This document shows, piece by piece, positions 8,574 to 18,529 of a stretch of 64,000 nucleotides of DNA. The position numbers were made by a program, and so were the translations under genes. Source of the DNA: Microcoleus vaginatus PCC 9802 (GTDB lineage: Bacteria > Cyanobacteriota > Cyanobacteriia > Cyanobacteriales > Microcoleaceae). The stretch lies in the NCBI GenBank assembly GCA_022701275.1, contig CP031740.1:3917001-3981000 (forward strand). Reading direction: 5' to 3'. How positions within the stretch are numbered: the stretch's first letter is position 1; every line of letters begins with the position of its first letter. The notes beneath the pieces are model-generated. The model searched no databases, was not told the DNA's origin, and worked only from the letters and a program-made list of their open reading frames with translations.

Positions 8574-9572
8574 ATGAGTAATGTTACGATCGATCGCACT
8601 CCGCAGGTGAGCGTAGTAATTCCGGCTTACAACTGCGCTGCTTACGTCGCCCAAGCCGTAGATAGCGTTCTGCACCAAACCTATACTAACTGGGAAATTA
8701 TTGTAGTAGACGACGGCTCCCGAGACGATACCAAGTTAGTTTTAGAGAAATATGGCGATCGAATTCGCTACATTTACCAACAAAATCAAGGAGTTTCAAT
8801 TGCCAGAAATCACGGCATCCAGTTAGCGCGAGGAGAATTTATCGCCTTTCTCGATGCAGATGACTACTTTTTTGCCGACAAATTAGCAGCACAAATGGCT
8901 GTATTTGCAGCGCGACCAAATCTAGGAATCGTCCACAGCGGCTGGCGTCTAGTTAATAGTATAGGCGAAGCGCTAAAAGATGTCAAACCCTGGCAAAATG
9001 TCCCTAAATTAGACTTAGAAATGTGGCTGCGGTGGAAACCAGTATTACCTAGCGCGATGGTATTTCGCCGTCAGTGGTTAGAGCGCGCCGGCGGATTTGA
9101 TCCTCGATTTCCCCCGGCGGAAGATACAGATTTAGTGCTGCGTTTAGCCTTAATGGGATGCGAAGCAGAGTGGTTGCAGCAAGTAACTGTTTGCTACCGC
9201 CAGCACGAACAAAGCGCCATGTACAAAGGTTTACCGCAGGCTAAATCCCTCGCCGCTGTGATGGACAATTTTTTTGCCCGCCCCGAGTTGCCGGATAAAA
9301 TACGTTTGTTGGAAAAGCAAATCAAGTACAGTACCTTAGTTTGGATTGCTTGGTATTTGTACCGCACCGGTCACTCTGTTGAGATGGTAGAGTTTTTGCA
9401 GCGTTCTTGGAATTATACGCCTTATTTGCCTGTGGAAACAGTAATTAATTGGGCGGAAGCTTTCGCCGAGTTTTCGCAGGATGCGGGAAATGAATTGGAT
9501 GCAGATTTATTAGCTCAATCTCCCGAGTGGCAGCAGTTAATGCAGTGGACTATTCTCGGTACACCAGCTTGA
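8574..9572 (+). CDS. Family 2 glycosyltransferase
   Basis: A 332-residue GT-A fold transferase. It starts with SVVIPAYNCAAYVAQAVDSV, followed by NWEIIVVDDGSRDDT and the DXD-type FLDADD that binds the metal-nucleotide sugar. The EDTDLVLRLAL segment is typical of inverting GT2 enzymes. The C-terminal 120 residues are predicted helical without clear membrane anchors. The acceptor cannot be told; such enzymes decorate exopolysaccharide or surface glycans. There are no sugar-pathway neighbours. Confidence 0.9.
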   Translation: MSNVTIDRTPQVSVVIPAYNCAAYVAQAVDSVLHQTYTNWEIIVVDDGSRDDTKLVLEKYGDRIRYIYQQNQGVSIARNHGIQLARGEFIAFLDADDYFFADKLAAQMAVFAARPNLGIVHSGWRLVNSIGEALKDVKPWQNVPKLDLEMWLRWKPVLPSAMVFRRQWLERAGGFDPRFPPAEDTDLVLRLALMGCEAEWLQQVTVCYRQHEQSAMYKGLPQAKSLAAVMDNFFARPELPDKIRLLEKQIKYSTLVWIAWYLYRTGHSVEMVEFLQRSWNYTPYLPVETVINWAEAFAEFSQDAGNELDADLLAQSPEWQQLMQWTILGTPA

Positions 9573-9923
9573 TTGTCTTGATAGTCGATCGAGCTTTTAT
9601 GTCATTTCTGGTTGATTCGTGATAATAGTATAATTTGCGCTCGTAAAGGCGGGTTTTACCAACAATCTATAGCGCTTTTCAGGGAGGAAGTGATATCAAA
9701 TCCGGTAGCATCGGAATTAATATTACCCACAGCTTTCGAGACGGCACGGCGCCGTCTCCCTACAATTAATCTGGGAGGGAAACGGCATGATGCCGTTTCC
9801 GACCTATCATGTATGAGTTCTCATATCGTTTCCGGTTGCATCGGAATAATAAAATCGAGTCAAAAGTTAACACTCAACCATTCAGTTTTTTGAATCCGAG
9901 TGAACAGTCAACAGTCAACAGTC
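9573..9923. other. Intergenic region with two perfect hairpins and a 17-bp repeat
   Basis: Holds two hairpins, GAGACGGC/GCCGTCTC (9738-9758) and GGAAACGGCAT/ATGCCGTTTCC (9778-9800, one-base loop). It also holds two direct copies of a TCCGGTWGCATCGGAAT element (9701-9717 and 9831-9847). An open frame at 9612-9893 crosses all of these and looks non-coding. Confidence 0.6.
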
Positions 9924-10109
9924 ATGAAGAGTGCAACTGGAATTGATATTAATCATCCGTTTAAGCATTCCGATGCAACCGGATGTGATGTTACAGAGTC
10001 AGTATTGGGAGTTCTGAGTTCGATATTGCCGTCAATTCCTAATGCTGAACAGGCGTCGATATTGGTAGTCTTGATCGGCTTATTTGAAGGTTTTTTGGAC
10101 TTTTTCTAA
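9924..10109 (+). CDS. Small hypothetical protein with hydrophobic C-terminus
   Basis: A possible 61-residue protein, not recognised. The first 35 residues are polar; the last 20 (ASILVVLIGLFEGFLDFF) form one amphipathic or membrane-seeking helix. The ATG follows a CAACAGT heptamer repeat with no clear ribosome-binding site. An inverted copy of the upstream 17-bp repeat (9968-9984) lies inside the frame, which weakens the coding case. It may simply be an open frame. Confidence 0.3.
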   Translation: MKSATGIDINHPFKHSDATGCDVTESVLGVLSSILPSIPNAEQASILVVLIGLFEGFLDFF

Positions 10110-10132
10110 GTCTTTGAGTGTCATCCTATTGA

Positions 10133-10462
10133 TTATTCCTTAGCCGAAAAGGAGTTGCCGCAGCTACAGCTTTGGGCGGCATTGGGATTGTGAAATCGGA
10201 AACCTCCGCCCATCAAGTCTTCTGAATAATCCAAGGTGAGCTCATTGAGATATTTTAAGTGCTGGGGGTCGATCGCAACTTCAATTCCCTCCGACTCGCA
10301 TACAGCGTCTTCTGGGGCTGGCGCATCGTCAAATGCCATTGTATAAGACAAACCGGAGCAGCCACTCGATTCCACGCCCAGACGAAATAAAGCATTGGGG
10401 TTCGGATGCTTCGACTTGAGGCGCGTTACTTCTGTTGCTGCTGTTTTGCTCAGATGAATCAT
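10133..10462 (-). CDS. Iron-sulfur cluster assembly protein, HesB/IscA/SufA family
   Basis: A 109-residue A-type carrier that takes part in building or passing on Fe-S clusters. The three conserved cysteines are visible: one in SSGCSGLSY and the pair in SCSCGNSF near the C-terminus. The length is typical. It stands alone, convergent with the small frame upstream and not in a suf operon, as is usual for cyanobacterial SufA/IscA paralogues, so the exact subtype is left open. A TAATTGG tandem repeat (about 10468-10497) sits directly upstream of its start. Confidence 0.92.
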   Translation of the reverse strand: MIHLSKTAATEVTRLKSKHPNPNALFRLGVESSGCSGLSYTMAFDDAPAPEDAVCESEGIEVAIDPQHLKYLNELTLDYSEDLMGGGFRFHNPNAAQSCSCGNSFSAKE

Positions 10463-10465
10463 TAT

Positions 10466-10498
10466 GAGTAATTGGTAATTGGTAATTGGTAATTGGGA
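10466..10498. repeat. TAATTGG heptanucleotide tandem repeat
   Basis: About four consecutive TAATTGG/GTAATTG units just upstream of the IscA/SufA-family start. This is a typical cyanobacterial STRR, one of several in the window. A shorter degenerate run of the same unit lies at about 5429-5460. Confidence 0.7.
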
Positions 10499-10608
10499 AG
10501 TAATGTTGAGTTTTGAAAATGTAGAATGTGCCTAGGCGTGTACCTTACCCGGAGAATGTAAAGTGCGCCGGGCCGCGCACCTTACCCCTATATTTTTAGC
10601 AACTTGAG

Positions 10609-11028
10609 TTACTTAGCCTTTTCAGTACGAGCATAATCGTCTTGAAAACGTACAATATCATCTTCTCCCAGGTATTCGCCATTCTGCACCTCAATTAAAA
10701 CCAGGGGGATAACTCCTGGATTTTCCAGACGGTGATTGATGCACTGAGGAACATAGGTAGACTGATTTGTAAACAGAACTTGTTCAGTTTCGCCACAAGT
10801 AACTTTTGCAGTACCAGAAACCACAATCCAGTGTTCGCTGCGGTGGTGGTGCATTTGCAGGCTGAGGCGGTGTCCCGACTTAACTTCTATCCGCTTAATT
10901 TTATATCCTGGGCCTTCTTCTAGAGTCGTAAAGGAGCCCCAAGGCCGCAATTCTGTAGCGGCTATTCCGTTGGGTGCTGCAGGTGCGTGCAGGGTAGATA
11001 CTTGAGAAATTTCTTGAATCTGAACCAT
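10609..11028 (-). CDS. Cupin-domain protein, mannose-6-phosphate isomerase type II-like
   Basis: A 139-residue single-domain cupin resembling the C-terminal isomerase domain of bifunctional mannose-1-phosphate guanylyltransferase/phosphomannose isomerase. Residues about 30-110 read RPWGSF, then the metal-binding LQMHHHRSEHWIVVSGTA and YVPQCINHRLENPG. The cupin histidines and glutamate are present. The start is placed at 11028 because AAGGAG lies at the right distance; the same frame runs back to 11223 without support. The nucleotidyltransferase half is absent, so it may isomerise mannose 6-phosphate or have another sugar-related role. Confidence 0.85.
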   Translation of the reverse strand: MVQIQEISQVSTLHAPAAPNGIAATELRPWGSFTTLEEGPGYKIKRIEVKSGHRLSLQMHHHRSEHWIVVSGTAKVTCGETEQVLFTNQSTYVPQCINHRLENPGVIPLVLIEVQNGEYLGEDDIVRFQDDYARTEKAK

Positions 11029-11261
11029 GATTTTTACTCCTTGAGGATTGCTTGCGGAATCCTTTGGTAAACGACGTTGTTTTTTGAGATTAACTAATCT
11101 ATAGTTAAAATCGAAGCCCACCTGCGGGGACTGGTTAGCCGACTGTAGAGTTTTGCAAGAGTTGTGCTCAGCCCGATCGACTTGCCTTAACAACCATAGC
11201 AAAACCAACATAGCTGTTGTCACCTGTTATTAGATCGATCGCCCCAATCTACATCAAATCT

Positions 11262-11550
11262 TCATAGAAAGGGCGCTGGTTCTTGAATTTTGATTAAAGG
11301 GGAATCGTAATCCAGCTCTTGAGACTGCTGCTGCAAAACTGCTAGCATCTGGTTAGAGACCCTCTGGGATGAAACCTGGTTGAATAGTTACACTTGAATA
11401 AGTTTGGCTAAGTTCTGTGAAGCACTGATAAGTAAACCGAACGTCATAGAGTTTTTTCCATTCTGCAACCCGGGTGGGAGAAAGTGGCCGAAAGCTATCT
11501 AACCACGCCTTGAGTCAATCAACTTTTTGCAATTTTTCAGAAATACTCAT
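11262..11550 (-). pseudogene. Decayed Fic-family-like gene fragment
   Basis: Minus-strand reading from the ATG at 11550 gives MSISEKLQKVD, a stop, then LKAWLDSFRPLSP and EWKKLYDVRFTY. This resembles the N-terminal helices preceding the NAIEGN motif of Fic proteins. That motif and the HPFxxGNGR core are missing. After a stop at 11353-11355, a different frame reads QQQSQELDYDSPLIKIQEPAPFL and ends at 11262, like a genuine C-terminus. The gene has therefore lost its centre and carries a nonsense codon and a frameshift. The Fic assignment rests on memory of the family. Confidence 0.5.
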
Positions 11551-11633
11551 TACTGCTGAGAAGGCAAAATGCTGCTGGAGAATGTCACCCAGACGCTGAG
11601 GATACAGTCGCATTAACAATGCTATAAACTCAT

Positions 11634-11712
11634 TTCTCAAGAACAGGCTTTCCGGCCTGTTCCACAGAGAGTAGATTTTGTGGGCTTGGCCGGAAAGCCC
11701 GCCCTTGAAAAG
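11634..11712. repeat. MITE-like dispersed repeat, copy 2
   Basis: Shares the TTCTCAAGAACAGGC...GCCTGTTCCAC core with the unit at 2623-2727, in the opposite orientation. It carries internal hairpins GAACAGGC/GCCTGTTC and GGGCTTGGCCGGAAAGCCC. The outer arms (TTCTCAAG and CTTGAAAA) are less perfect than in copy 1. Confidence 0.55.
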
Positions 11713-11921
11713 CTTATTAACAAGGGTGCAAGATGTGAGCTAGTATCGGAATTACTCATCTCTCTTCTCTTCTTCTGCACTCTCTGCGGCCTCTGCGGTT
11801 TAATAATTCACATAATTGAAGAGTCTTTAAGCATAAATCTTTAACCTCCGGGTTCCATAGTTAAGTTATCGGCTTTAACTATTTTTTTACTCGGATCGAA
11901 TAAGCTTTGATTTTTGGGTAC

Positions 11922-11952
11922 ATCTACCCAACTGAGTAGATCCACATATAAT
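11922..11952 (+). promoter_or_regulatory. Candidate glsF promoter with palindrome
   Basis: A TATAAT -10 box (11947-11952) lies 78 bp before the glsF start. Just upstream is a perfect inverted repeat, ATCTAC-N8-GTAGAT (11922-11941), in place of a clear -35 box. Its geometry (TAC-N8-GTA) is the reverse of the NtcA site GTA-N8-TAC, so it is not a canonical NtcA box. It may bind another dimeric regulator. Confidence 0.4.
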
Positions 11953-12030
11953 ACATGATACTAGAGCGATCGGCATCCCACCCTCTACTCTAGATCAACA
12001 TCTTTTCACCACTTTGAGAGACACATCAAA

Positions 12031-15000
12031 ATGAACAGCAACGGACTGCCACAAAAACAAGGCTTGTACGATCCGCAGTTCGAGCACGACGCTTGCGGAG
12101 TCGGATTCATCGTACACATGAAGGGTAACAAATCCCACGAAATTGTCGAGCAGGCACTGACAATCCTCTTGAACCTCGACCACCGGGGCGCGTGCGGCTG
12201 CGAACCCAACACCGGAGACGGGGCGGGGATTTTGATGCAGGTGCCCCACAAGTTTCTCAAGAAAGTAACTGCGACCCTAAACATCGAACTTCCCGAAGCC
12301 GGCGAGTACGGCGTTGGCGCGATTTACTCGTCGCCAAATCAAACTGAACGCGAAAACGGCAAACGCATTTTTGAGGAAATCGCCGCCGAAGAAGGCCAGG
12401 AAGTGCTGGGCTGGCGCGATGTTCCCACCAACAACTCGTCCCTCGGCGACACCGCCAAATCTAGCGAACCCTTCATGCAGCAAGTGTTCCTCCGGCGCGC
12501 CGCAGGTATCGATGAGGCGGCTTTCGAGCGGAAACTGTACGTCATCCGCAAACGGGCTCACAATGCCATCCGCAGGACTAACACAGACCCCTACTGGTAT
12601 AATTCCACACTCTCCTGCCGGACGATCGTCTACAAGGGTATGTTAATGCCGGTGCAAGTGGGAGATTATTATCCCGAACTGCACGACCCCGACATGGAAA
12701 GCGCTCTAGCCTTGGTTCACTCGCGCTTCAGCACGAATACTTTTCCGAGCTGGGAACGATCGCACCCTTACCGCTACATCGCCCACAACGGCGAAATTAA
12801 CACGATGCGCGGCAACATTAACTGGATGCACGCGCGGCAATCGCTGTTCGAGTCGGAACTATTCGGCGATGACTTAAAGAAAATCCCCAATTTAATCAAT
12901 ATCGAAGGCAGCGACTCGACGATTTTTGACAATGCTTTGGAATTGCTGACTTTGGCTGGGCGTTCTTTGCCTCACGCCGTAATGATGATGATTCCCGAAC
13001 CTTGGACAGCCCACGAGTCCATGAGTGACGAGAAAAAGGCTTTCTATGAATACCATTCTTGTTTGATGGAACCTTGGGACGGCCCAGCTTCGATCGCCTT
13101 TACCGATGGTACATCGATCGGGGCAGTGCTCGATCGCAACGGTTTGCGCCCTTCCCGCTACTGCGTTACCAAAGACGACTTGGTAATTATGGCATCGGAA
13201 GCTGGAGTTTTGCCGATCGCCCCAGAACGAATTGTATCAAAAGGTCGCTTGCAACCGGGGCGGATGTTCCTGGTAAATACCGAGGAAGGCCGCATCGTCT
13301 CTGACGAAGAAATTAAGACGAAAATCGCCACAGAACACCCGTACCGCGAGTGGATAGATCAGCACATGGTCGAAATCGCCAAACTGAAAGATGCGCCGAC
13401 ATTGCCAGAATCCGACCCCGAAACATTGATCCAGCGGCAAATGGCTTTCGGCTACACCTTTGAAGAACTGCGGTTGCTGTTAGCGCCGATGGCGAAAGAT
13501 GGCGTGGAAGCTGTCGGCGCGATGGGTGCGGATACGCCGCTGGCGGTGCTTTCCAACCGCCCAAAACTGCTTTACGAATACTTCCAGCAGTTGTTTGCTC
13601 AAGTTACCAATCCGCCAATTGATTCTATCCGCGAAGAAATTGTAACTTCTGCCGAAACTACGATCGGCGCTGAACGCAATTTGCTCAAACCAGAACCCGA
13701 AAGCTGTCATTTGATTGAACTGAAAACGCCCATTCTCAGCAATGAAGAATTAGCTAAGCTCAAACACGTAAATGAGGGCAATTTCCGGTCGATTACACTA
13801 CCGATTTTGTTTGACCCCAAAAGCGGTGTGAAAGGTCTTGAACAGGCTTTAGAAGAGGTTTTTGCAGCAGCAGACAGCGCGATAGCCTCCGGGGTGAATA
13901 TCATCATTTTGAGCGATCGGGGTATCGGTCCAGACAAAGCCCCAATTCCGGCGCTGCTGGCAGTTGCGGGCCTGCACCACCACTTGATCCGTAATGGTAC
14001 GCGGACGCGGGCGGGACTCGTGCTCGAATCCGGCGAACCGAGGGAAGTGCATCACTTTGCGACACTTATTGGATACGGTTGCGGCGCGATTAATCCGTAT
14101 TTGGCCTTTGAGACGATCGCCGATTCGATCCGCGAAGGATTGCTGCTAAATGTCGAGTACAAAACAGCTTGCAAAAACTACGTCAAAGCCGCAACTAAAG
14201 GTGTGACGAAAGTTGCCTCGAAAATTGGGATTTCGACAATTCAAAGTTATCGCGGCGCGCAGATTTTTGAGGCGATCGGCTTAAACAAATCCGTAGTGGA
14301 TAAATACTTTGCTTGGACAGCCTCGCGGATTGAAGGCGTAGACCTCGAAGTCCTCGCCCAAGAAGCAATTTTGCGCCATACTCACGCTTTCCCCGATCGC
14401 CCATCCAGCGGACATACTCTCGATGTTGGCGGCGAATATCAGTGGCGGAAAGAAGGCGAAGCGCATTTGTTTAGTCCGCAGACAATTCACGCGCTGCAAA
14501 AGTCGGTGCGCGAGGGCAGTTATACGCTTTTCAAACAGTATTCGGGGCTGGTTAACGAACAAAACCAGCAGCATTTTACCCTGCGCGGTTTGTTGCAATT
14601 CAAGCAGCGGGAATCGATACCGATTGAGGAAGTTGAACCGATCGAATCTATTCTCAAACGCTTTAAAACTGGGGCGATGAGTTACGGTTCGATTTCTAAA
14701 GAAGCCCACGAATCTCTGGCGATCGCGATGAACCGCATTGGTGGCAAATCGAACACCGGTGAAGGCGGGGAAGACACGGAACGCTACACTTGGACGAACG
14801 ATCGCGGCGACTCGAAAAACAGCGCGATCAAACAAGTTGCTTCCGGCCGTTTCGGCGTTACCAGCTTGTACCTTTCCCAAGCGCGGGAACTGCAAATCAA
14901 GATGGCGCAAGGCGCAAAACCCGGAGAAGGCGGACAGTTGCCCGGTAAAAAAGTATACCCGTGGATTGCGAAGGTGCGGAACTCGACTCCGGGTGTGGGT

Positions 15001-16617
15001 TTGATTTCGCCTCCTCCTCACCACGACATTTATTCGATCGAAGATTTGGCCGAATTGATTCACGACTTGAAAAATTCCAACCGGGAAGCGCGGATTAGCG
15101 TCAAACTCGTGTCGGAAGTTGGAGTCGGGACGATCGCGGCCGGGGTTGCTAAAGCCCACGCCGATGTCGTGTTGATTTCCGGCTACGACGGCGGAACCGG
15201 CGCTTCGCCGCAAACTTCGATCAAACACGCGGGATTACCTTGGGAATTGGGACTGGCGGAAACTCACCAAACTTTGGTACTCAATAATCTCCGCAGCCGG
15301 ATTGTCGTAGAAACTGACGGTCAAATGAAAACCGGCCGCGATGTAGTAATTGCTGCCTTGCTTGGTGCTGAGGAATTCGGTTTTGCCACCGCGCCGCTGG
15401 TGACATTGGGCTGCATTATGATGCGCGTTTGTCACCTGAACACTTGCCCGGTGGGCGTGGCGACGCAAGACCCGCTGCTGCGGAAAAACTTTACCGGCGA
15501 CCCCGAGCACACGGTAAACTTTATGACCTTCGTGGCGCAGGAAGTCCGGGAAATTATGGCGCAGTTGGGCTTCCGCACGCTGAATGAAATGGTGGGGCGG
15601 ACTGATGTTTTGGAACCTCAGCAAGCTGTGGAACACTGGAAGGCTAAGGGTTTGGATTTCTCGAAAATCCTTTATCAGCCGGAGGTTGGGGCGGATGTCG
15701 GGCGCTATTGTCAGATGGCGCAGGATCACGGTTTGTCCAAGTCTCTCGACATGAGTGTGTTGTTGGATTTGTGCAAAGGTGCGATCGAAAACGGTGAAAA
15801 GGTACAGGCCAAACTGCCGATTACCAATGTCAACCGGGTTGTCGGCACAATTCTCGGCAACGAAATCACCAAACGCAACTGGGAAGGTTTGCCGGATGAC
15901 ACGGTGCACCTGCACTTCCAAGGCAGCGCCGGGCAAAGCTTTGGGGCGTTTGTACCCAAGGGAGTCACCCTGGAGCTCGAAGGCGAAGCTAACGACTATT
16001 TGGGCAAAGGGCTCAGCGGCGGCAAAATCATCTTGTATCCGTCGCCAGCTTCTACCTTTGTCGCGGAAGAAAACGTGATTGTCGGTAACGTAGTGCTTTA
16101 CGGCGCGACATCCGGCGAGGTTTTCATCCGAGGGATGGCGGGCGAACGTTTTGGGGTGCGTAACTCCGGCGTTAATGCAGTAGTTGAGGGTGTGGGCGAT
16201 CACGGTTGCGAGTACATGACTGGCGGCAAAGTTGTGGTTTTGGGCCAAACCGGGCGCAATTTTGCAGCGGGTATGAGTGGCGGTGTTGCTTACATTTTGG
16301 ATGAGGCGGGTGATTTTGCTACTCGCTGCAATATGTCGATGGTGGATTTGGAAAAACTCGAGGATGTTGAGGAGATTAGCGATTTGCGGCAGATGCTTCA
16401 AACTCACGTTGATCTGACTGGAAGTGCGAAAGCATCTAAGGTTCTGGCTGCGTGGGATGAGATGGTGCCGGTGTTTGTGAAGGTGATGCCGAGGGATTAC
16501 AAGCGGGTGTTGCAAGCTATTGAAAGGGCGATCGCATCGGGTTTAAGCGGTGATGATGCGCTGACGGCTGCGTTTGAAGAAAATGCTCGCGATGTCGCTC
16601 GGATTGGCGGCAGCTAG
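12031..16617 (+). CDS. glsF: Ferredoxin-dependent glutamate synthase (Fd-GOGAT)
   Basis: Makes glutamate from glutamine and 2-oxoglutarate with electrons from reduced ferredoxin, completing the GS-GOGAT cycle of ammonium assimilation. At 1528 residues it has the length of cyanobacterial Fd-GOGAT. A 21-residue propeptide precedes the N-terminal nucleophile Cys22 (HDACGVGF) of the type II glutaminase domain (22-430). The central domain and the FMN-binding synthase domain follow, with [12 protein letters not shown]. The 3Fe-4S ligands are Cys1128, Cys1134 and Cys1139 ([12 protein letters not shown]). The C-terminal beta-helix gltB domain is intact. No small NADPH subunit gene is adjacent, which supports the ferredoxin type. 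Confidence 0.96.
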   Translation: MNSNGLPQKQGLYDPQFEHDACGVGFIVHMKGNKSHEIVEQALTILLNLDHRGACGCEPNTGDGAGILMQVPHKFLKKVTATLNIELPEAGEYGVGAIYSSPNQTERENGKRIFEEIAAEEGQEVLGWRDVPTNNSSLGDTAKSSEPFMQQVFLRRAAGIDEAAFERKLYVIRKRAHNAIRRTNTDPYWYNSTLSCRTIVYKGMLMPVQVGDYYPELHDPDMESALALVHSRFSTNTFPSWERSHPYRYIAHNGEINTMRGNINWMHARQSLFESELFGDDLKKIPNLINIEGSDSTIFDNALELLTLAGRSLPHAVMMMIPEPWTAHESMSDEKKAFYEYHSCLMEPWDGPASIAFTDGTSIGAVLDRNGLRPSRYCVTKDDLVIMASEAGVLPIAPERIVSKGRLQPGRMFLVNTEEGRIVSDEEIKTKIATEHPYREWIDQHMVEIAKLKDAPTLPESDPETLIQRQMAFGYTFEELRLLLAPMAKDGVEAVGAMGADTPLAVLSNRPKLLYEYFQQLFAQVTNPPIDSIREEIVTSAETTIGAERNLLKPEPESCHLIELKTPILSNEELAKLKHVNEGNFRSITLPILFDPKSGVKGLEQALEEVFAAADSAIASGVNIIILSDRGIGPDKAPIPALLAVAGLHHHLIRNGTRTRAGLVLESGEPREVHHFATLIGYGCGAINPYLAFETIADSIREGLLLNVEYKTACKNYVKAATKGVTKVASKIGISTIQSYRGAQIFEAIGLNKSVVDKYFAWTASRIEGVDLEVLAQEAILRHTHAFPDRPSSGHTLDVGGEYQWRKEGEAHLFSPQTIHALQKSVREGSYTLFKQYSGLVNEQNQQHFTLRGLLQFKQRESIPIEEVEPIESILKRFKTGAMSYGSISKEAHESLAIAMNRIGGKSNTGEGGEDTERYTWTNDRGDSKNSAIKQVASGRFGVTSLYLSQARELQIKMAQGAKPGEGGQLPGKKVYPWIAKVRNSTPGVGLISPPPHHDIYSIEDLAELIHDLKNSNREARISVKLVSEVGVGTIAAGVAKAHADVVLISGYDGGTGASPQTSIKHAGLPWELGLAETHQTLVLNNLRSRIVVETDGQMKTGRDVVIAALLGAEEFGFATAPLVTLGCIMMRVCHLNTCPVGVATQDPLLRKNFTGDPEHTVNFMTFVAQEVREIMAQLGFRTLNEMVGRTDVLEPQQAVEHWKAKGLDFSKILYQPEVGADVGRYCQMAQDHGLSKSLDMSVLLDLCKGAIENGEKVQAKLPITNVNRVVGTILGNEITKRNWEGLPDDTVHLHFQGSAGQSFGAFVPKGVTLELEGEANDYLGKGLSGGKIILYPSPASTFVAEENVIVGNVVLYGATSGEVFIRGMAGERFGVRNSGVNAVVEGVGDHGCEYMTGGKVVVLGQTGRNFAAGMSGGVAYILDEAGDFATRCNMSMVDLEKLEDVEEISDLRQMLQTHVDLTGSAKASKVLAAWDEMVPVFVKVMPRDYKRVLQAIERAIASGLSGDDALTAAFEENARDVARIGGS

Positions 16618-16726
16618 GGTTTAACATGAGGAATGGGTAATGGCTGTTACTCAGCAGTAATTGCCTATTCCTCTATTAATCAATATAAGAAGCAAACACA
16701 CCATCACAGACTTAGGAGACTGACTT

Positions 16727-17830
16727 TTGAATAGGCTACAAAGATTAACCCTCAATGGATTTAAGTCTATTAAGGCAATGGATCTTGAGTTGCATCCCCT
16801 AAATATTCTGATTGGAGCAAATGGGGCAGGCAAGAGCAATCTTATCTCGTTTTTCAAGATGCTCAATGAGATGATGGCTGGACGCTTTCAACAATACATT
16901 GGCACGTCAGGGCGTACCCAATCTCTCTTGCACTTTGGACCTAAGATAACGCCCCAGATAGAAGCAAAGCTGGAATTCGAGGTTGACAATGGGGTAGATG
17001 CCTATCACATACGGCTATTTCATGCCGCTGGTGATACGCTGATTTTTGCCGAAGAAACCTTAAGTTTTCTGCAAAGAGGTTGGGTAGCCCCTAGAACTGA
17101 CGAACTCGGTGCAGGACATCAGGAAACACAAATCATCAAAGCCGCAGAGGAAGGTAAGCAAACGGCTAAGACGCTTAGATACTTACTCAATCGTTGCCGT
17201 GTCTATCACTTTCACGACACATCGCCTAGAGCAGATGTGCGTCAATCTTCTTATGTTGGCAACGATCGATGGTTAATGCCGGATGCTGGAAATCTACCTG
17301 CATTACTTCTGAGATTTCGTAAAGAGAATGGAGGTGCAGCTTATCAGCGCATTATCGGAACAATCCGTCTTATTGCACCTTTTTTCGATGATTTTGTTCT
17401 TGAACCAGATGTATCTAATCGCGTCATTCTCAACTGGCGACACAAGGAGTCCGATCAGGTATTTGGACCGCATCAATTTTCAGATGGTACTTTGCGTGCC
17501 ATAGGCCTTGCTACGCTGCTCTTACAGCCAGAAGATGAACTGCCAGAACTCATTGTTGTTGATGAGCCGGAATTAGGGCTTCACCCCTATGCCTTAAATG
17601 TGGTTGCTGCTTTGTTTAGTAAGGCTGCACTGCATACCCAAATTCTCATTAGCACCCAATCCAGTTCTTTCTTGGATAATTTCGATCCTGAAGATGTAAT
17701 TGTGGTGAACCTAGAAGGTAAGGAATCCCAATTTAAGAGGTTAAATCCTACAGAATTAGAAGCATGGCTCGACGAGTATAGCTTGGGAGAAGCTTGGGAG
17801 AAAAATATTTTCGGGGGAGGTCCCCATTAA
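16727..17830 (+). CDS. AAA family ATPase (OLD/RecF-like), first gene of a two-gene unit
   Basis: A 367-residue ABC-like ATPase. Walker A is GANGAGKS (residues 30-37), the signature region FSDGTLRAIGLA and Walker B LIVVDEPELGLHP. The usual switch histidine (ISTHS) is replaced by Gln in ISTQSSS. The domain order resembles AAA_21 proteins of OLD-like and abortive-infection systems. Translation starts at TTG, supported by AGGAG 9-10 bases upstream. Its TAA stop overlaps the ATG of the next gene by one base, so the two are almost surely translationally coupled. A role in defence is inferred from the gene pair and the island context. Confidence 0.85.
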   Translation: MNRLQRLTLNGFKSIKAMDLELHPLNILIGANGAGKSNLISFFKMLNEMMAGRFQQYIGTSGRTQSLLHFGPKITPQIEAKLEFEVDNGVDAYHIRLFHAAGDTLIFAEETLSFLQRGWVAPRTDELGAGHQETQIIKAAEEGKQTAKTLRYLLNRCRVYHFHDTSPRADVRQSSYVGNDRWLMPDAGNLPALLLRFRKENGGAAYQRIIGTIRLIAPFFDDFVLEPDVSNRVILNWRHKESDQVFGPHQFSDGTLRAIGLATLLLQPEDELPELIVVDEPELGLHPYALNVVAALFSKAALHTQILISTQSSSFLDNFDPEDVIVVNLEGKESQFKRLNPTELEAWLDEYSLGEAWEKNIFGGGPH

Positions 17831-18525
17831 TGGTGCGCCTTTACCTATTTGCCGAAGGACAAACCGAGCAAACATTCGCTGACATTTCGATCAAACCCCA
17901 TTTAGCCCAATATGAAGTGTTTATGCACAATCCCATACTCATTGCTCATGCAAGAAAGAAGGGTAAGGTGCATCGAGGTGGCGGTCGTAAGTATGTGCCG
18001 ATGAAGGAGGACATCATGCGATTTCTTAAGCAAGAGAAAGCGCCCGATGTATTCTTCACAACTATGATTGATTTATATGCTATTCATCCTGATTTTCCGG
18101 GATTAGCTCAGTCTGAGAGTATAAGCCAAGATCCACTACAGCGAGTTGAATTTTTAGAGGAACGCTTTGCAGAGGATATTGGCGATCGTCGATTCATTCC
18201 TTACATTCAGTTACATGAATATGAGGCATATCTCTTTTCCGATCCAACGTGTTTTGAGTACCTTGATGCTGGACGGACAAAAGAGATTGAAGCTCTTCAA
18301 GCTATTGCTAGTCAATATCAAACACCTGAGTTAATCAACGATGGGCAGCAAACAGCACCTAGCAAGCGTATCATCGCGCAGTTTCCCGATTACGGAAAAG
18401 CAAAATCTGTTTTTGGACCACATTTAGCTGAACAAATTGGATTGCAAGTAATTCGGAGTAAATGCTCTCACTTCGACAAATGGCTGTCAAGGCTTGAATC
18501 TTTAAATGGGGAAGGGATTATATAA
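17830..18525 (+). CDS. DUF4276 family protein, partner of the AAA ATPase
   Basis: A 231-residue protein matching DUF4276. The N-terminus (YLFAEGQTEQTF, Glu9 and Glu13) looks like the first acidic motif of TOPRIM-type proteins. Asp81 (TMIDLY) and Glu130/Glu132 (LHEYEAYLF) could be further metal ligands, but a classical DxD is not evident. The TAATG overlap couples it to the upstream ATPase. ATPase plus DUF4276 pairs resemble AbiL/OLD-like antiphage modules as I recall them. The biochemical activity is not established from sequence. The frame also opens further upstream at 17794, but 17830 fits the coupling. Confidence 0.8.
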   Translation: MVRLYLFAEGQTEQTFADISIKPHLAQYEVFMHNPILIAHARKKGKVHRGGGRKYVPMKEDIMRFLKQEKAPDVFFTTMIDLYAIHPDFPGLAQSESISQDPLQRVEFLEERFAEDIGDRRFIPYIQLHEYEAYLFSDPTCFEYLDAGRTKEIEALQAIASQYQTPELINDGQQTAPSKRIIAQFPDYGKAKSVFGPHLAEQIGLQVIRSKCSHFDKWLSRLESLNGEGII

Positions 18526-18529
18526 AAGC

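Noticed and set aside
9612-9893. 93-codon open frame
   Set aside because: It runs through two perfect hairpins and repeat elements, and the translation has no recognisable features.
11922-11941. NtcA binding site upstream of glsF
   Set aside because: NtcA binds GTA-N8-TAC; the palindrome here is TAC-N8-GTA, so it is kept only as an unnamed palindrome.
14281-15228. Long minus-strand frames (also 15235-16515 and 47930-49204)
   Set aside because: Shadows of glsF and atpD, caused by strong codon bias in those genes.
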